Assembly: GCF_029227915.1 (NCBI RefSeq)
Contig: NC_079877.1
Location: forward strand, 11,345,351-11,409,350
DNA length: 64,000 nt
Direction: 5' to 3'
Origin: Hydractinia symbiolongicarpus
Taxonomy: Eukaryota; Cnidaria; Hydrozoa; Anthoathecata; Hydractiniidae
In this document: positions 36,092-49,600 of the stretch, piece by piece
Position numbering within the stretch: the stretch's first letter is position 1
Layout of the letters: each line of letters opens with the position of its first letter
Made by a program: the position numbers and the translations under genes
Notes under the pieces: model-generated
What the model was told of the DNA's origin: nothing
The model's input: only the letters and a program-made list of their open reading frames with translations
The model's database searches: none

Positions 36092-37509
36092 ATTTTTTGT
36101 CTTTTTCTTTAATTTCCACAACAACTTCACGTGTCGTAATAGCAAAGAAATATTTTGAACTTTGTAAAAATTCAAATTTGAATTCCGAAATTTTCTCACA
36201 TCTTATCGTAAGTCTTAAAATTTTAATGTTAATTTGTTATTATTTTTTCCTCGTAATGGTTTGTTTAACTGTCACTAAGATATAAAGAACGTCAATATTA
36301 AGAAGTCAATTGGGTCTTCGTAAATGTTTTACCATTTGGCTTTCTTCATGAATACGTCAATTCATCCTTTGGTTTTTAAGTTAGTTGAAAACAACGTGAG
36401 ACACGTTTTAAAAACATGAGAATGTCAGAATATACGAAGTTAAAATTTAACTTTTAAATCTACAAACCAAAGCTGAATGTGCACACAACGCATCGAATCA
36501 CAAAACATCAATAAATTTTGGTCCATACCTTATTTTTCGTATTTTTGCTGATATGGTCGAAAAACCAGAGAAATTTGACCCGTATTATTTGATTGTGGAT
36601 TTGGGAGTAAATAATTTATAAACTGCAGATTCACAAATTGAATTTTAAACATTTCAAATTCAAAATTTTTGCTGTACCATATATTGTATCTTTACAATTC
36701 CACCTCTCCTAAAATTTTAATAAGTGCGGAATGGTTTGTTTATTTGTTACGAAGAATTAAAACATAATTCTTGTTCTGTTGTCTTGTCTAATTATTTTAA
36801 AAACTACTCAAGATTAAGACCCATTTTTTGCAACAATTTGGTATATGTTAATTAATATATGCCACATGGTGAATTAAAGCACTTTTTGGTCATAAATTAA
36901 TAACTTCTTTTCAGAAAGCATACACCCAAAGAAAACATTATAGTGTACCGAACACATCTGCAAAATAATTATGAAAGGAAGTGCTCATGATATTCTTACA
37001 GTTATTGTCAGAAAGCTTGATAAGACAGCAAAAATTATAATAATTTAAAGTAATTAAAAAGATTCGAACATTTTTTAACTTCTTAAACGTAGATCTCGTC
37101 AAAAATACCCAAAAATACCCATACGCTTTTTAATTATTTCCCTAATTTCATTTGCGACTTAGCTAGCTAGTCGTATGGTCCGCAACAGCCAAACTCAATT
37201 ACACATTGCTATTTTTCGATTTTGAATTAAACACTCGCCACTATTCAAAAGTCAATTCCTATAATTTTTTAAATGGCCTTTATTCAGCGTCAAAGTTTTC
37301 ATTCTGGCTATATCAATATGAGAAATAAATATAGTAGTTTTGTTGCCGAGGTTTTTCTTATCTCTCGTTATAGAATTTTAAGTACAAAGGAAGCAATTTA
37401 CTAAAATAGAAACTCAAGTAGTCATAGATAAACATTTTACTTAAAATTCTTTAAATTTCAATATAAAATTATTCGTAATATTTATCCAATTCATATCTCT
37501 CATAATATA

Positions 37510-38303
37510 CTGAATACATACAGAATGATATGTTTATTTGTTACTAGGAAATGAAACACGTTTTTCAACTCTAAGAATCTAACTTAGCAGAGTAAATTTG
37601 AAAAAATATTTACTCCGTGAGAGTTTATTTCTATCTTTAGTTTGCTTTAAGCAATGGGTTAAAAGTGACGCAAAACGGTAACAAAATGCTTCTCTATTCA
37701 GTATCATCAATTCTTTTTGCGTTGAATAAAATTCATACGCATGCAAATGTAAATAAATTGATTTGGCATGGAAGAGCATGGAAAGTTGTCTAAGATATGT
37801 AGAAATTGATTAAAGAATTTGATGTCGTTATCCGCTTTGATCTGTTTTTTAAAATTGTCTTCTGTTATGATAATTTTGTTCAAGTACGTAAAAGGTTGCA
37901 TTTTCCTTTGAATGCGTGTACCCTCAGGGCGATTTGATTTTTAAATGCATTGAAAATTAAAAATCAAATATAGCTAATTTTGATTTGAAATTGCCTTAAT
38001 GGTACACGCATTTCTTTTATACCTGTTTTTCTTAAATAACTCTTGCAAAGATTTCTTTTTTTGCTGTGGTGTAGTTGTTTATTTTTTCCGATCACTGCAA
38101 TAAAATCGTTACTGGCCATGACTAAAAAATAGATACCAACCATGATTAACACTACAATTAGATACATTCGTTTTAGAACATGTGTACATTAAATCCATTG
38201 ATATGTGAACATGGAAGTCTGTGTATTCCAAACTTCAACAAAAACACCTACTATTGCAAATGGTGTTTTCCACCCTACCATGGTAAACATTGCAATTCCA
38301 CAG
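37510..38303 (+). pseudogene. Copy D: broken PAN/EGF paralogue, head-to-head with gene B
   Basis: A leader with ATG at 37686 (MLLYSVSSILFALNKIHTHA) is close to the gene A leader, but similarity ends near 37755 and the PAN domain is gone. An EGF exon of the family size (127 nt, 38177-38303) follows, with acceptor GTTTTAG and donor GTTCGC. It keeps the six Cys (CTLNPLIC, then EHGSLC, then YYCKWC). About 65 bp after the exon match the intron after the EGF exon of gene B (CATACGTTATTGTATCTCTT). Micro-exon, exon 4 and exon 5 equivalents were not seen downstream. It could only act if joined to unseen exons, so pseudogene is the better call. Confidence 0.78.
37911..38012. mobile_element. Small MITE with GTGTACC ends
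   Basis: The ends AATGCGTGTACC and GGTACACGCATT are inverted copies. The inner arms (AGGGCGATTTGA against its partner GCCTTAATGG side) and AT-rich core also fold back. It sits in the intron of copy D between the leader and the EGF exon. Confidence 0.65.
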
Positions 38304-41300
38304 GTTCGCATACGTTATTGTATCTCTTTATAATAAAGCCTGATAACTCAAATTCCAGATTGCTTTTACTTCTCGTTTGGACTGGTTTTTCACTTTGCTT
38401 TTACCAATCTCACAAAAGCCAAAATATTGCTCCAGAGTCGTGCTATAAATAGATAAAACTTTATCTGGCTATTAACTGATTTTTAAGAATAAATGTTGAC
38501 AACCCAAATTATTTTGTTAAAAGCAGGCAACAAAACGTGCTTCCTTGTGTTCTTTATTCCTCATTGACCATATTAAATTAAAAACAATAAATAGGTACGG
38601 TTACGTCAGCCGTTGCGTTAATTGTGCTAGTCAGGCTTTTATAGGACACCGTCATTAGTTCTGTCAACACTCAGATACTCAATGTTGCATTATTCTTATT
38701 CTTATTGAAATTGTTTACCTAGGATAGCCTTTTTAGATTCTAACTGTACTGTTATCAATGGGGGTCTTGCAAAGGGGGTTCTAGTGCCATTTGAGCGTCG
38801 AAAGTCATACAACCACAGCGATCGCTCAACTAGACAAAAATATTTGTGTATAATCCGAAACCTAAAAGGGAAATTCAACTTTTATTTTCGATTCAATACG
38901 TATTCAATATGTTTTAAAGATGAAAAGGTCTTCTTTTTTCTATTTTCAATTATAACTGATTGGTTTAATTTTTGTAAATCACTCCTCTCCTTATACAGTT
39001 AATTGGTGGACAATGATTTACGCAGCTAGTGACACATCTACTTAGGATGGAGAAAGGTTACCTTGTACTGTGTAAGAGTTTCTAAACTGTATACAAGAAT
39101 TTTCAAACACTGCATGACAGTTTTAATTCTGTGCGAGAAAATTTTTCAACATTTTGAGAGTTACTAAAACAGAGTACCGAGCTATGTCTAACCATTTGGA
39201 TATTTTGAGATGGATGCTTTAAATTACCATGTTTGTTAATGAGTGTAATTAGTGATCGTAATTCTTTTACATGACTTAACTATTAAAAAATAATTTAGAC
39301 CTCCACTTGCAATTCGTGAGCAAAGTTGCCAAAAATTAAAAACATTCGGCTTACGTCGCAATATTTAGCTTGAGTCAAGGGACGAAGGCATATATAGTGA
39401 AATCATTGGCAATTAGCTAGCCAACGTTTTAGTAATATAAAGACGTAATGATAATAATTTAAAACATTACTTAAACAAAGTTATAAAGTAGTTCACCCTA
39501 GGAGAATGCATTAAAACAAAACCTATTAAATTTTTAAATCCTATAGTAAATCACTTGCAAACGATTCTCTCGCGGTGTACAAAAAGAAGGTTCCGACACA
39601 GTTAGAGTGTCGAGAAGCTTCAAAGGAATTTATGGCAATGCGTCATGCTACTTATCAACAACCTTTCTATAGTATATTGCTTTGCTTACTTTAATTCAGT
39701 GAATACGTGTCCACAGTTTATATTATATACTGCACTTTTGGGGACGTAGTAGAATATGCGAAAAAAGCAATCACTTCCTCCATGGAAGATATGGCATCAG
39801 ATATTGCTATTGATATGGTTATCAGTTTTTGATTTTCTTTAGTATCAAATTTTAACAAAGTTAAAATTCCGAAATTCTGATTTTTAATGTTGAAATAGAT
39901 TGAAATAAAATAGTCCGCTACCTACTTAATTTGTGCGGAAGCGCTTACTCTGAGGACTTAAATTTCGCTAATTTTAGTGTTTTTTAAACACTTTCTGGAA
40001 AGTTCATTCTAAATGTTAAACTACGAACAAATGAAAAATCTAAAAGTTTCCCTTCCATTACTGTAAACTGCGCTCTAAAATATTTTCTGTTATGAACAAA
40101 GAATCTCTCACCTAACAGATAAAATCTTCATTACACGATAATCATTTAACATTTAAAGGAAGGATTGTAAACATATCACCAAGCAGAGAACTAAGATGGA
40201 ACGTTTTTTCGATACAAATCTTGATCAGAGTACAAAGAACATTAAAAAAGTTGATTTGATGCAAGCTGATTTGTTATGGGTAAAACAATTTAATATGTAT
40301 TCATTTTATACTTTGACCCTGGTGCATAGTTTTTCAGTGTCCGTTTCTTGTTTCGAATTTTTTGTTCCAGTTCTCCACGAACAAAAAAAACCGTGATATG
40401 ATTTTCAACGTATGTTTTCTTTTTATCGTCGTTTTACTCTACGTTAGTGAAACGTCAAAATTGTCTAAAAAATCTCTTTTTTTGTTTTTTCTTGTTAAGT
40501 TCCTAGTGCGTATGTTCGAAAAACATAAAATGTCACAATATTTAAAGGGGTAAGTAATACTCAAACAATCCCAAACGGACGTGAATATTTCCAACACGGT
40601 ATTACTTTTTCAAGTTACTACACAACAAGTTGAACATAAACGAACCAACAACATTTTTAACTTCGTTGTCTTTCAATCTGCAGAGCTTGACTATAGGTCG
40701 TTAATATTTTCAATTTTTGGATTGCCAATCTTAATAATGCGTACAAGGAGTCAACACACTCTTTGTGTGAAAAGGTCGCCGGTTTCGAAATATGGAGAGC
40801 ATATCATAATTTGTTATCGCGATAGAAAGACATATATTCATACAAATAAATACACTTTTAACTTTATTTTACGCATAACAAACTTGCTTGACTTTATTTA
40901 GTCTGTTAAGTACGGCTATGCAGCAAGGTCATTGCCAATATAACATTCTATAAGACAATTATTGCGACATTTAAGAGAATTGGATGATGATTTTTGTACA
41001 GGATATTTCTTACAAACTTTAAATTTATCTATTTAAGAACTAAATGAAAGTGAATGTATTATAGATTATGATGCATAGGTTTTTATCACCAATCTTCTGT
41101 AAACAACGTTCTTACGAAAAGTCGTTTATCTCTATGTGAAAAGTTGTTTACCACACAGACCATAGCTTAAAAAAATTTAATTATTAATGAATGTGTATTG
41201 GGAAATTCCCTGCAAGTTTTCAAAACAATCATCACAACGGCGTCGAAGCGAGGCCACAAGTTATAACATATGAAGTTTTGAATTAAAAAACTTCCGCCTG

Positions 41301-42604
41301 CTGAAATAACTTTCACCGTGTAGTCCGCTTGAGTTGGTTATCAAAAAAATCCGCAATGACGTATGTACTCTACTAAGAGGCCTACTGAGCGACCGGTATC
41401 ACGGTAACGATACAAGGTTTGCACATACACCAAAAGTATTTGCCCGACTCAATGCCTGCAAAGGACCGACTACACATTTTGGAGAATGATGTTGAATGAC
41501 TTACTTTTCGGTTCAATTTCAGACTTAACATCATATACTCACACGTTGTCGTATATCTGGGTTGCACAAGGTCGCGTGTTTCACTTCATCAAAACAAACG
41601 ACATAAGGCAATGATTTATTACATGTAAATAAAAACAAACAATGAAAGAAATTCATAGTATGAGAAAATTTGAGTTTAAGTTTCAGGGTCAAATTGGAAT
41701 AAGCAGAAATTGTTAATAAATGCAGTTTTCAAAAACTAGCTAGCTCAGGAAAATTGGAGTAGTGAAAATGGGAAATGGGAAAGTTAGTCGTCAATAGACC
41801 CACACTTAAACGGCTCACTGCAAATAGAAATCATTTTTAAAAGACATAGTTGACAAATAAAAATAGTCTTACCACGTGTGAAGTAACTTTAGGGTTTTAA
41901 ATTGACTTCTACATTATAAAAAAAAATTGAATTCGTCAAAAATTTTCCACTTTACTAATCCCGGTCTGTTTTATCACGTGCTTCATATCATTAAGCAAAT
42001 ACAAGCTCACGCGAAGTGAGAACTTTCTATGTTTACATGTATAAAAACCAAACACATGTTTACATAAAAATTCGTTATTATACCACAACAAAAACAAAGA
42101 AACGATTCAAATTATTATTATTATTAATTATCATTTCTGACGATATATTTTTTATCGCACGACATTCTATCATTCATTATAATCATATAAAAAAAATAAC
42201 AAACATTTTCGTTTTGAATTGGCAGACACACCGGCTAACATATTCACGACTAATAAAAGCTCGCCTGGATTTAATTCGTTGCTAAAAATGGCTAAAAACA
42301 TATAAATTCGCTTCCAATCTCTTTTACTCCCTAAAAACATATCACGGCTTAGGCAGTAATTAAAATCAAGGTCCTTTAAGAGGCAAACGTGAATCTTAAT
42401 TTTAATTTAAAAACAGAATACGTGTAGTTGTAATGAAAGTACTATATTAAGTTTGAAATGAGTATGGCGCGCTTATATTAGCAGTGAATATATCTGTGTG
42501 TATATACCATATGCATATATAAGCACATATATAGCATATAGAAACAGTTGAGGTGCATATCGTGAACAAGTTAGCAAAATATTTCTTATGGATGTATTTC
42601 TCAC
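38304..42604. other. No gene recognised
   Basis: Over 4 kb of AT-rich DNA. Short open frames (38784-39002, 40196-40396, 40581-40901, 42016-42285) have no motifs, no family resemblance and no matching splice sites that I could find. Confidence 0.45.
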
Positions 42605-43382
42605 GGCACGATTCTTCTCGTCGTCATGGTCTCCTACATGAAATTTGACGGTACTGTTAATGTCATTCATTTCGACCAACATGGGCTCATTGTTTCGATC
42701 ATTGTCTCGAGCATCGTCATTTTCCACCATTTTGTCACGATCACCTTCCTTTTGCACCATTTTGTTTTTCATTCTAGATGCAATCCCGTGACGCTCTTCT
42801 TTGCTGATCAGTGACATGCGATTGTTGCCACTCCTTGGTTTGTGATGCCTGCGATGGTGATGCTTGCGTCTGGAATGACGTCGTCCTAAGACTAATAATA
42901 ATAAGGAATAACCGCAAGTGAGTCAAAGTTACTAGAGTAATTAAAAAAGTAAGTAACGGGAAGTTTTAATGTCATTCGGGATTCTATCCTAACTGCTGGC
43001 TCTTTTTCCCGCCGACTGTAACTATATTACATTACCGCCAGAAATAGCATTGCTTTAACTTGCTTGCCTGCTACACAAGCCGGTTAACGGTCAGTAGATG
43101 GCAACAAATAGGCTGACGACACTACCTTATGATTACAAACCGAATGCGCCAACACTAACCATCTTTATACATAAAACAAAAAAAATAAAAATCGCAATTT
43201 AAAGAATTTACCGTGCTCCGAATCATCATCAAGGTTTTCAGAATTCACAGTTTTCAAAACGCCACATTTTTTAACTTCGTTAGAAAGATTAATGCTCGGA
43301 ACGGAATTAATTTCTGAGAACTCTTTAGTACTCTGGAAATGTGTTCTTTTTATTCCTCGATGATCTGCATGCTTAAAATCAA
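42605..43382 (-). CDS. Two internal exons of an unrecognised His/Arg-rich protein
   Basis: Exon 43382-43212 (171 nt, phase 1 to 1, donor GTAAAT) and exon 42885-42605 (281 nt, phase 1 to 0, donor GTGAGA) join in frame for about 150 codons without a stop. The first reads DFKHADHRGIKRTHFQSTKE then VKKCGVLKTVNSENLDDDSE. The second starts GRRHSRRKHHHRRHHKPR and continues SLISKEERHGIASRMKNKM into an acidic Asp/Asn-rich stretch. The His/Arg cluster recalls the cytosolic N-terminus of Na-driven bicarbonate transporters. However, the SLC4 relic at 54.9-56.2 kb lies on the wrong side to be the same gene, so I leave the function open. First and last exons were not found. Confidence 0.45.
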
Positions 43383-45750
43383 CTATGATTTAAAATTAAG
43401 AGAAAAAATAAATATAAAGTTGGAACAATTTAGGTTTGTCTTTTTTAAAAGAATAGAAATTTTGATTTGAAATCATTAAGGGGTGTTCTATTGATTCTTT
43501 AAGAGTGTTTGGAAGTTTGCAGCCTTCGCTATGAAAGCTATTAATTTTTATTGGCGAAGTTTCTATGAGCATTGTTTGATATTGCTTGAAAAAGGAAATT
43601 GTGATTTAGTCCAGTAGATTTTTTGTATTTGGCTGGAAATAGTTTCTAAGTTCGGAGCGGAATGCGGGATGTTCGCGTCTGCATATTTATAGTCTGGTTT
43701 TATGCTAAGCCATTCCCGTTTGTACAACTGTGATTAAACCTATTATTAAGGGGGCAGGGCGAAACCCTCCCCCCTTTAATAACTTTTTATAAGCTTGTCC
43801 AAATAGAATCAAACTTGACACACTTATAGTACGTCACAAAAGGAACAAAATAGTAGCAATAAATGTTTGCTTGCGTCAGCACACTATTTGCGACATCATC
43901 AAAAGCTTGAAATTTCTTCAAATTACCACTATCTGTTTAAAATTCAATTACTTTAGGTCTAGAGCTAATTATTACATTCTGTTTAAAGTTTCTGAAAGCT
44001 GAATAAAAGTTCTTTAACATATTTTCCGGTTTTTACATAGATCGTATAAAAAATTGCCGAATATTGCCCGAAAATCCGGGTTTTCCGATTTTCTAGTGAA
44101 ATGTGAAAAAATCTGGAATTCGGATTAACCACGTGACCAAAACATGCAAAATAATTCTTCTTGATGAAAAAAGTTGTTTTGTTTCAAGTTAATCCTAACA
44201 AGAGTTATTATATTTTCCCTATTATAAAGGTTTCATAGAGATTTTTATGGGTAGTTTTAAGTATTAGCCAATATCAAAGCCTTTAAAAGGCAAGGGACCT
44301 AAAAATTTGCCATGCATGTAGAATAGATAAACATTGAAACTCAGCAAGTATTGCAGCCATGCAAAATAGCGTTAAAGAGTTATTAAAAAACAGTCAGGGG
44401 CGGGGAATTCCACCCCCCCCCCCCTCCCCCTCATTGAATCGAATAGGGTTAAGAGTTTGCTGAATATGTGAGTAAAGACCGAGTCTTAACTTCTTCATCA
44501 GAAGTAATCCGGCATACAGCGAGATTCTGCTTGTGTGAAATTAAAGCTAGCGTTATATCACTCTGTTTCAACTGAGCGAACGCTTCATTTTGTCCTACAT
44601 ACAAATACGAACTTTTGCTTGTAACTTGCCGGAGTATTTTGCGATCTTTTTTGAGAATCTTGTTTATTTTTCTATAATTCCTTTTTACTCTAACCAATAA
44701 TATTTTGTTTTAATAAAATTTTATCTGCAAAGAATTTCTGAACCAGTGACAATTGTAGTCAGTCAATTTATTAAGTCCTGTGTAACTCTGATCCATATTT
44801 TCCACATAACTTTTCCTTTATATATATAGCTGTGATTTTTTTCTAAAAGAAATCGGGTTGTAAATTAATTTTGTGCTAAGCTATGTCTTCTTTTACTTTT
44901 GCTTCATTTTGGTGCGACACATGGGGTAACTACTTCTAAGGAAAGCAATTTTTTTTGGATCAAATAGTAATCCCGCTTGCTCAATTACTTGAAAGTAAGA
45001 GATTTTAGGCCCTGTGAATTGAATTCTGAGTATGAAAGCACGAAAACAGTTCCACAAAGGAATCCAGTATCCAAAAAAACCCATGTTAAAAAATATTTTT
45101 CCTCAAAAAATTAACAATGGTAAATTAAATTTTAGGCTGGTAAAATATTTGCAAATTGGGCAGAATGTTACAAAGATCAGAACATTTCGATGAAGTGGCG
45201 GAATGTTATTCAAAACAACAGGAGTGGGACACAACACCTACCGTCATATGCGATAGGGCTAAACACAAAAACAAAACATATGTTAGAAAAAAAGACAAGT
45301 GATTAATTAAATTATTTAATGGCATTCTAATTATTTTTGTAACTCCCATAAAAGGTATTTTACTTCCTTTACATGTACACATGCTTAATCTACCTCTATG
45401 TGTTCAATAACGGAGTAAAATACACAATATACAAGTTTCTTATCAGTCTTATGTATTAACGCGTATGCAGAATGTCAAAAGGCTCTCAACAATCCATATT
45501 ATTTTAGTGCAAATTCAAAAAAGACATCTGGCGGTTTTTTGGCATGCTGTAATAATATCGAAAACACTAAATTTTTGCCTCCGGCCAAAACAAAATTAAT
45601 TCCTGCGGCACTTTAGTATTTTTCTCGCTGTTACGGTTCAAATATGATTTTTCTTCATTCATTTAGTGTTCCTATTACACACACAAACCGGCACTATATA
45701 TACTTCTAATTAGTTTTGAAGTCTTCGTAAAACGAAGTTGCAATTTGAAA
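43383..45750. other. Mostly non-coding, weak minus-strand frames
   Basis: Frames at 44449-44697 and 44893-45084 (minus) have ordinary-looking composition but no recognisable domain. They may be decayed transposon or missed exons. A poly-C run of about 13 lies near 44411. Confidence 0.35.
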
Positions 45751-45759
45751 GTTGAAGAA

Positions 45760-46656
45760 CTACAATGCAGATTCTACAGTATTACTTCTCTCTCCGACTT
45801 TATTAAATATTACTTTTCTCCATTCGGATGTTCTCAGTACACATACAATAGGATCTGCCAGTCCATTAATGGTGTTCATAAAATGAGCCCAAGGCAAAAC
45901 GTAACTTTCAAGAAACGCTCTGTGACGGGAAAACTTGGAATATACTCCAATAACCGCAATAGGTATGAAACTGACAAAGAATGAGCATGTAAAAATCACT
46001 GTTGTGACAACTGCATGTTTATCTCGACTTCGTACGTGCGGATTTCGTTTCACGTACAAATAAACTGTTGTTTGTACCAAAACAATGAAACAGAGCAAGA
46101 GAATTATAAATGCCCAAGAAAGTATTGAATAAACATCCCAAAACTGAGGTCCACGATACCTGCAAATAATGGGAAAGGAAATGCAAACTATCCAAGCTCC
46201 AACAAGCACTTTTGAAATAGTGTTTTTCTCTTTTCGTGCCGCATGTGTTAGTGGTTTCATAATTGCTAAGTAGATTTCCACTAATATTGCTGCAATAGCA
46301 CACAATGACATTGTCCATAAAGCGAATCTACCAGCACCCATCACATCTCGCATGTAACAGTGTTTATTTTTACTCTTGTATTTTGACACGCTCAATACTG
46401 CAAGTGTAAATAATCCAATTAAGAAATCTGAAAACGACAAAAGCGCATATAATATTTTCATGCTACGACGCTTTTTCGGTTTTGTTATATATATGAACAA
46501 AAACATTCCATTCGCGAGTAAAATTCCGGCTGAAAATATTACTGTTAATACTTGAAAAGCAAAAATATCGGTTCTGACGTCGTTCCGAGATAATACCTTG
46601 TAATCAAAGCAAATTTGAGTTATTTTCGAGGTGTTAGATTCCATTGCAGTGAACAT
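45760..46656 (-). CDS. Class A (rhodopsin-like) G-protein-coupled receptor, single exon
   Basis: A 298-residue intact frame with seven hydrophobic segments. TM1 has the conserved Asn (LLANGMF). TM2 has the conserved Asp (LLSFSDFLIG). A Cys precedes TM3 (KHCYMRD). The DRY position at the end of TM3 reads EIY (ILVEIYLAIMKP). TM4 has its Trp (VGAWIVC). TM6 has F and P (CSFFVSFIP). TM7 reads NGLADPIVCVL where NPxxY is expected. An N-T-S glycosylation site lies in the N-terminus. The ATG at 46656 is the first one in frame; another lies four codons later. The changed E/DRY and DPxxC motifs are common in cnidarian-expanded class A receptors. The C-terminal tail is short, and the ligand cannot be named. 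No intron is needed, consistent with retroposed or intronless cnidarian receptors. Confidence 0.88.
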   Translation of the reverse strand: MFTAMESNTSKITQICFDYKVLSRNDVRTDIFAFQVLTVIFSAGILLANGMFLFIYITKPKKRRSMKILYALLSFSDFLIGLFTLAVLSVSKYKSKNKHCYMRDVMGAGRFALWTMSLCAIAAILVEIYLAIMKPLTHAARKEKNTISKVLVGAWIVCISFPIICRYRGPQFWDVYSILSWAFIILLLCFIVLVQTTVYLYVKRNPHVRSRDKHAVVTTVIFTCSFFVSFIPIAVIGVYSKFSRHRAFLESYVLPWAHFMNTINGLADPIVCVLRTSEWRKVIFNKVGERSNTVESAL

Positions 46657-49600
46657 TGTGATGTTTTGAGTCAATATGATTGATGATCAAATTTTCTATC
46701 TTGTCTTAACATATTTCCTCAAACTAAAAAAAGCAAGAAAATTTATTTAAAAAAATAACAAAATGAAACAGGCGAGTGGCTGGAAAAGTATTTTAAATTG
46801 AGAAAAAAAGATTTGTTTGTTTAGGAACCATTGTGATAATAAACACAATAATAAATAATTAAACGTAACAAGGGCGATTACATCCGTTTTGTTAAATCTA
46901 TAATCGTAAAGATAATATTTCTGTAGATGGCCAAGTTTGCATTTGTTCTTGAAGTCAACAAAGAGAATTATCTTGCCTAAAGTACGACGATTAAGGGTTA
47001 CATAAACATTGTTATTGTAGATGTGTAGGTGACCTACGCAGCACGACTTTAAAACTTCTCTATAAAGCAAAACATTTTAACCTGTTTCGACAATTCTAAT
47101 TGTCATCATCGGGTACATGGTTTTAAAGTTTTGATGAGTATATACTAAAAATAAAAGTCCAAAATTCATACAAATCAATAATAGCCGATTACCCCGGTCT
47201 GTACCGAAAAATATTGCTCGACGTCTAAGTGCCGATCGAGCTTGCAAGGTCGGCGCAATGACTGAGGGCGATATTTTCGGTACAGCACATGGTAATCGGT
47301 TATTATTTTATTTTTTAACTGTCTAAGTTAGATAAAAATATAAAATAAGAATTTTAGTTTAGTGTTCTTATAAAATAATTCACTGGCACTACTTTTGTTA
47401 ACACTCGAGTCCAAAATTCGAAACAGTCCTGTCTAAAAACAAAAATTCTATTTAGAATTCGAAACTCCCTAAAAAATAAAACTTTGTAAACAAAACATTA
47501 CGATGTTAGACACGTACAGAATAATGTGTAAATGTAAATGCGAAGCTAAAATATAGTTACAACGAATATTGAAGTAATATTTTTAACTAGCAAGGTAGCC
47601 AAGAAAAACATGGGACTTAACGAGCTTTATATTGACTCGGTAACCACAAAGCTAAAGGAACAAATCTGAAAATGAGGGAAGATGTATTTGTTATGATTTC
47701 GTCGCCCTGTATTTAGTATTTTTGATAAAACTGGATATCAGCATCGTTTTTTATGGACAATGTAGCTAATTAACAAGCCATATTGAAGAAGCATCCAGGC
47801 GAAATGTTGCTGAATCTAGTTATTTTAACTGCTTGACATTGTTGTTGTGTTTTTCCAATGAAATATTTTTATCGATGTATTGTAGGAGTTAGATATATAA
47901 TCATTTCCAATGCTTCTTAAAACCTATTTTTCGTGTTTTTTTACATTTTAAGCTACCATTTTTTTTGACGACGGGCATTACCGCAAAATATCGGCCCGTC
48001 GTCAAGAGCGCTAAGCCAGTCAGAATGCCTAAAAACCCGTATTACCCGCTTGAAAAACCCAGACGGTTAACAATAAGATATAGTAAATATGTAGGGGAAG
48101 CTTTGTAAACAATAAATCTTAATTTGCTTTTTGCCTTGACTTTTTGTTATTTTGCGTTCATGAGATACAGTAAAAATAAAAGGAGAAAAAAACTCGTTTG
48201 AGTTGTCGAGAGTTCGTCTAATCAGGAGTGCATGACAACTGGAATGTTAGAGATTTTAAGATAAATGTACAGGTTTTTAATTATGAACCTGAAGCAGGTG
48301 AACGTTGAAACATAGTGTAAGGACTGTACTGTGTCCTGATCAGTTTGTAGTAATTTGCAGATCGTTTTTAGAGCTAAAAAGACACAAGAATTATCGACTT
48401 CAGATGGTTAAATAAAAGCATGTGCTGGAGAACTGTTCGTCAAGTAATCTCGGTAAACCTGTTTAATGCTTTCTAATTGCTAGATGATACTTTAGGGCCT
48501 CCTTAGACAATATACGACAGTTTTAAATATTAAATGTGGTGTTCCACAAGCCTTCAGAAAGCTGTCTTAACGACGCACCCTCCGAAGCGAACTTGTCAGA
48601 GTTTAGTTGAGTGCTGGCATACACCTTTTGTCGATCCACATGTCAAGAATGTCCATAAAATAATCTTTAAACAAAGTTTTTTTGCCGTTTAACTTCGGAA
48701 ACCAGGAGAATCAAGATTTCTCAAGACCAAAACATCCATACTTTATAATTTCTTTTGTCGCTGTTGGTATTAGAACGACCTAATGCTGTTCTTCAGTTAT
48801 TCTACTGAGAAACTGACGGCTTCGCCCTGTTATAGCATTTTTGTCGCAAGACGTTTGTCCTTAAAAGACGAGTCAAGCTCCATAATTGTCAGTGCTACCA
48901 TCCATACACGTGACCCTTGCGAAACATACGCAACCGAAAAAGCGCTTGTAGGAGTGCTCGTTATTCGGCTATTTGATTTGTCGTCGAGCGTTGAAATGTT
49001 ATATTTTGCCTAGCAACCAGTAACCATGGCAACTAATTGAATAAAATTTTGACTTAATTTTGGTTTACTGTCGCATACTACGATATATTTATCAAATAAC
49101 TTTAGAAAAGACAGCCCTTTGCGATATAGTAGTTTATATCTGTAGTAACCATCTTAACGCAGATTCAAGGAAAACAGAAAAATGATTGAAAACGGAGTAT
49201 TTCGAATTACTTAGTATTCCATCAAAGCGGACGCTACTGTTCCTGGAAAAAGACACATGTGGAGCCTACAAACAAGACTTGTAAAGAATAAAAACAAGCT
49301 GAAAATAAAAAGATGTTATCAAAAACAAAAGCTATAGCTTCCCAAATGAAAACTAATAAATTATTAAAGCAAAGACAATGCAATAAATAATTAATTTTAA
49401 TTAAAAAAATAAAAAAACCCATAGAATATCGTACAGTGACAGCACTCATCACAATCATTGCAAATGTAACTTATTTTCGAGATGTTGATTACATTGCAGT
49501 GCATCTTTTAGTGTTTCGAATTAAGCTGTTTTCTAACAAAATTATCAATCTTATATTGACGCATTATAATAACAAGTTTTCTTTCGATTTTAGCTGCTTA

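Noticed and set aside
40581-40901. 106-codon plus-strand frame
   Set aside because: No motif, no homologous pattern, no plausible splice context.
42605-43382. N-terminus of the SLC4 gene found at 54.9-56.2 kb
   Set aside because: Both are on the minus strand, but this piece lies downstream of the membrane domain rather than upstream.
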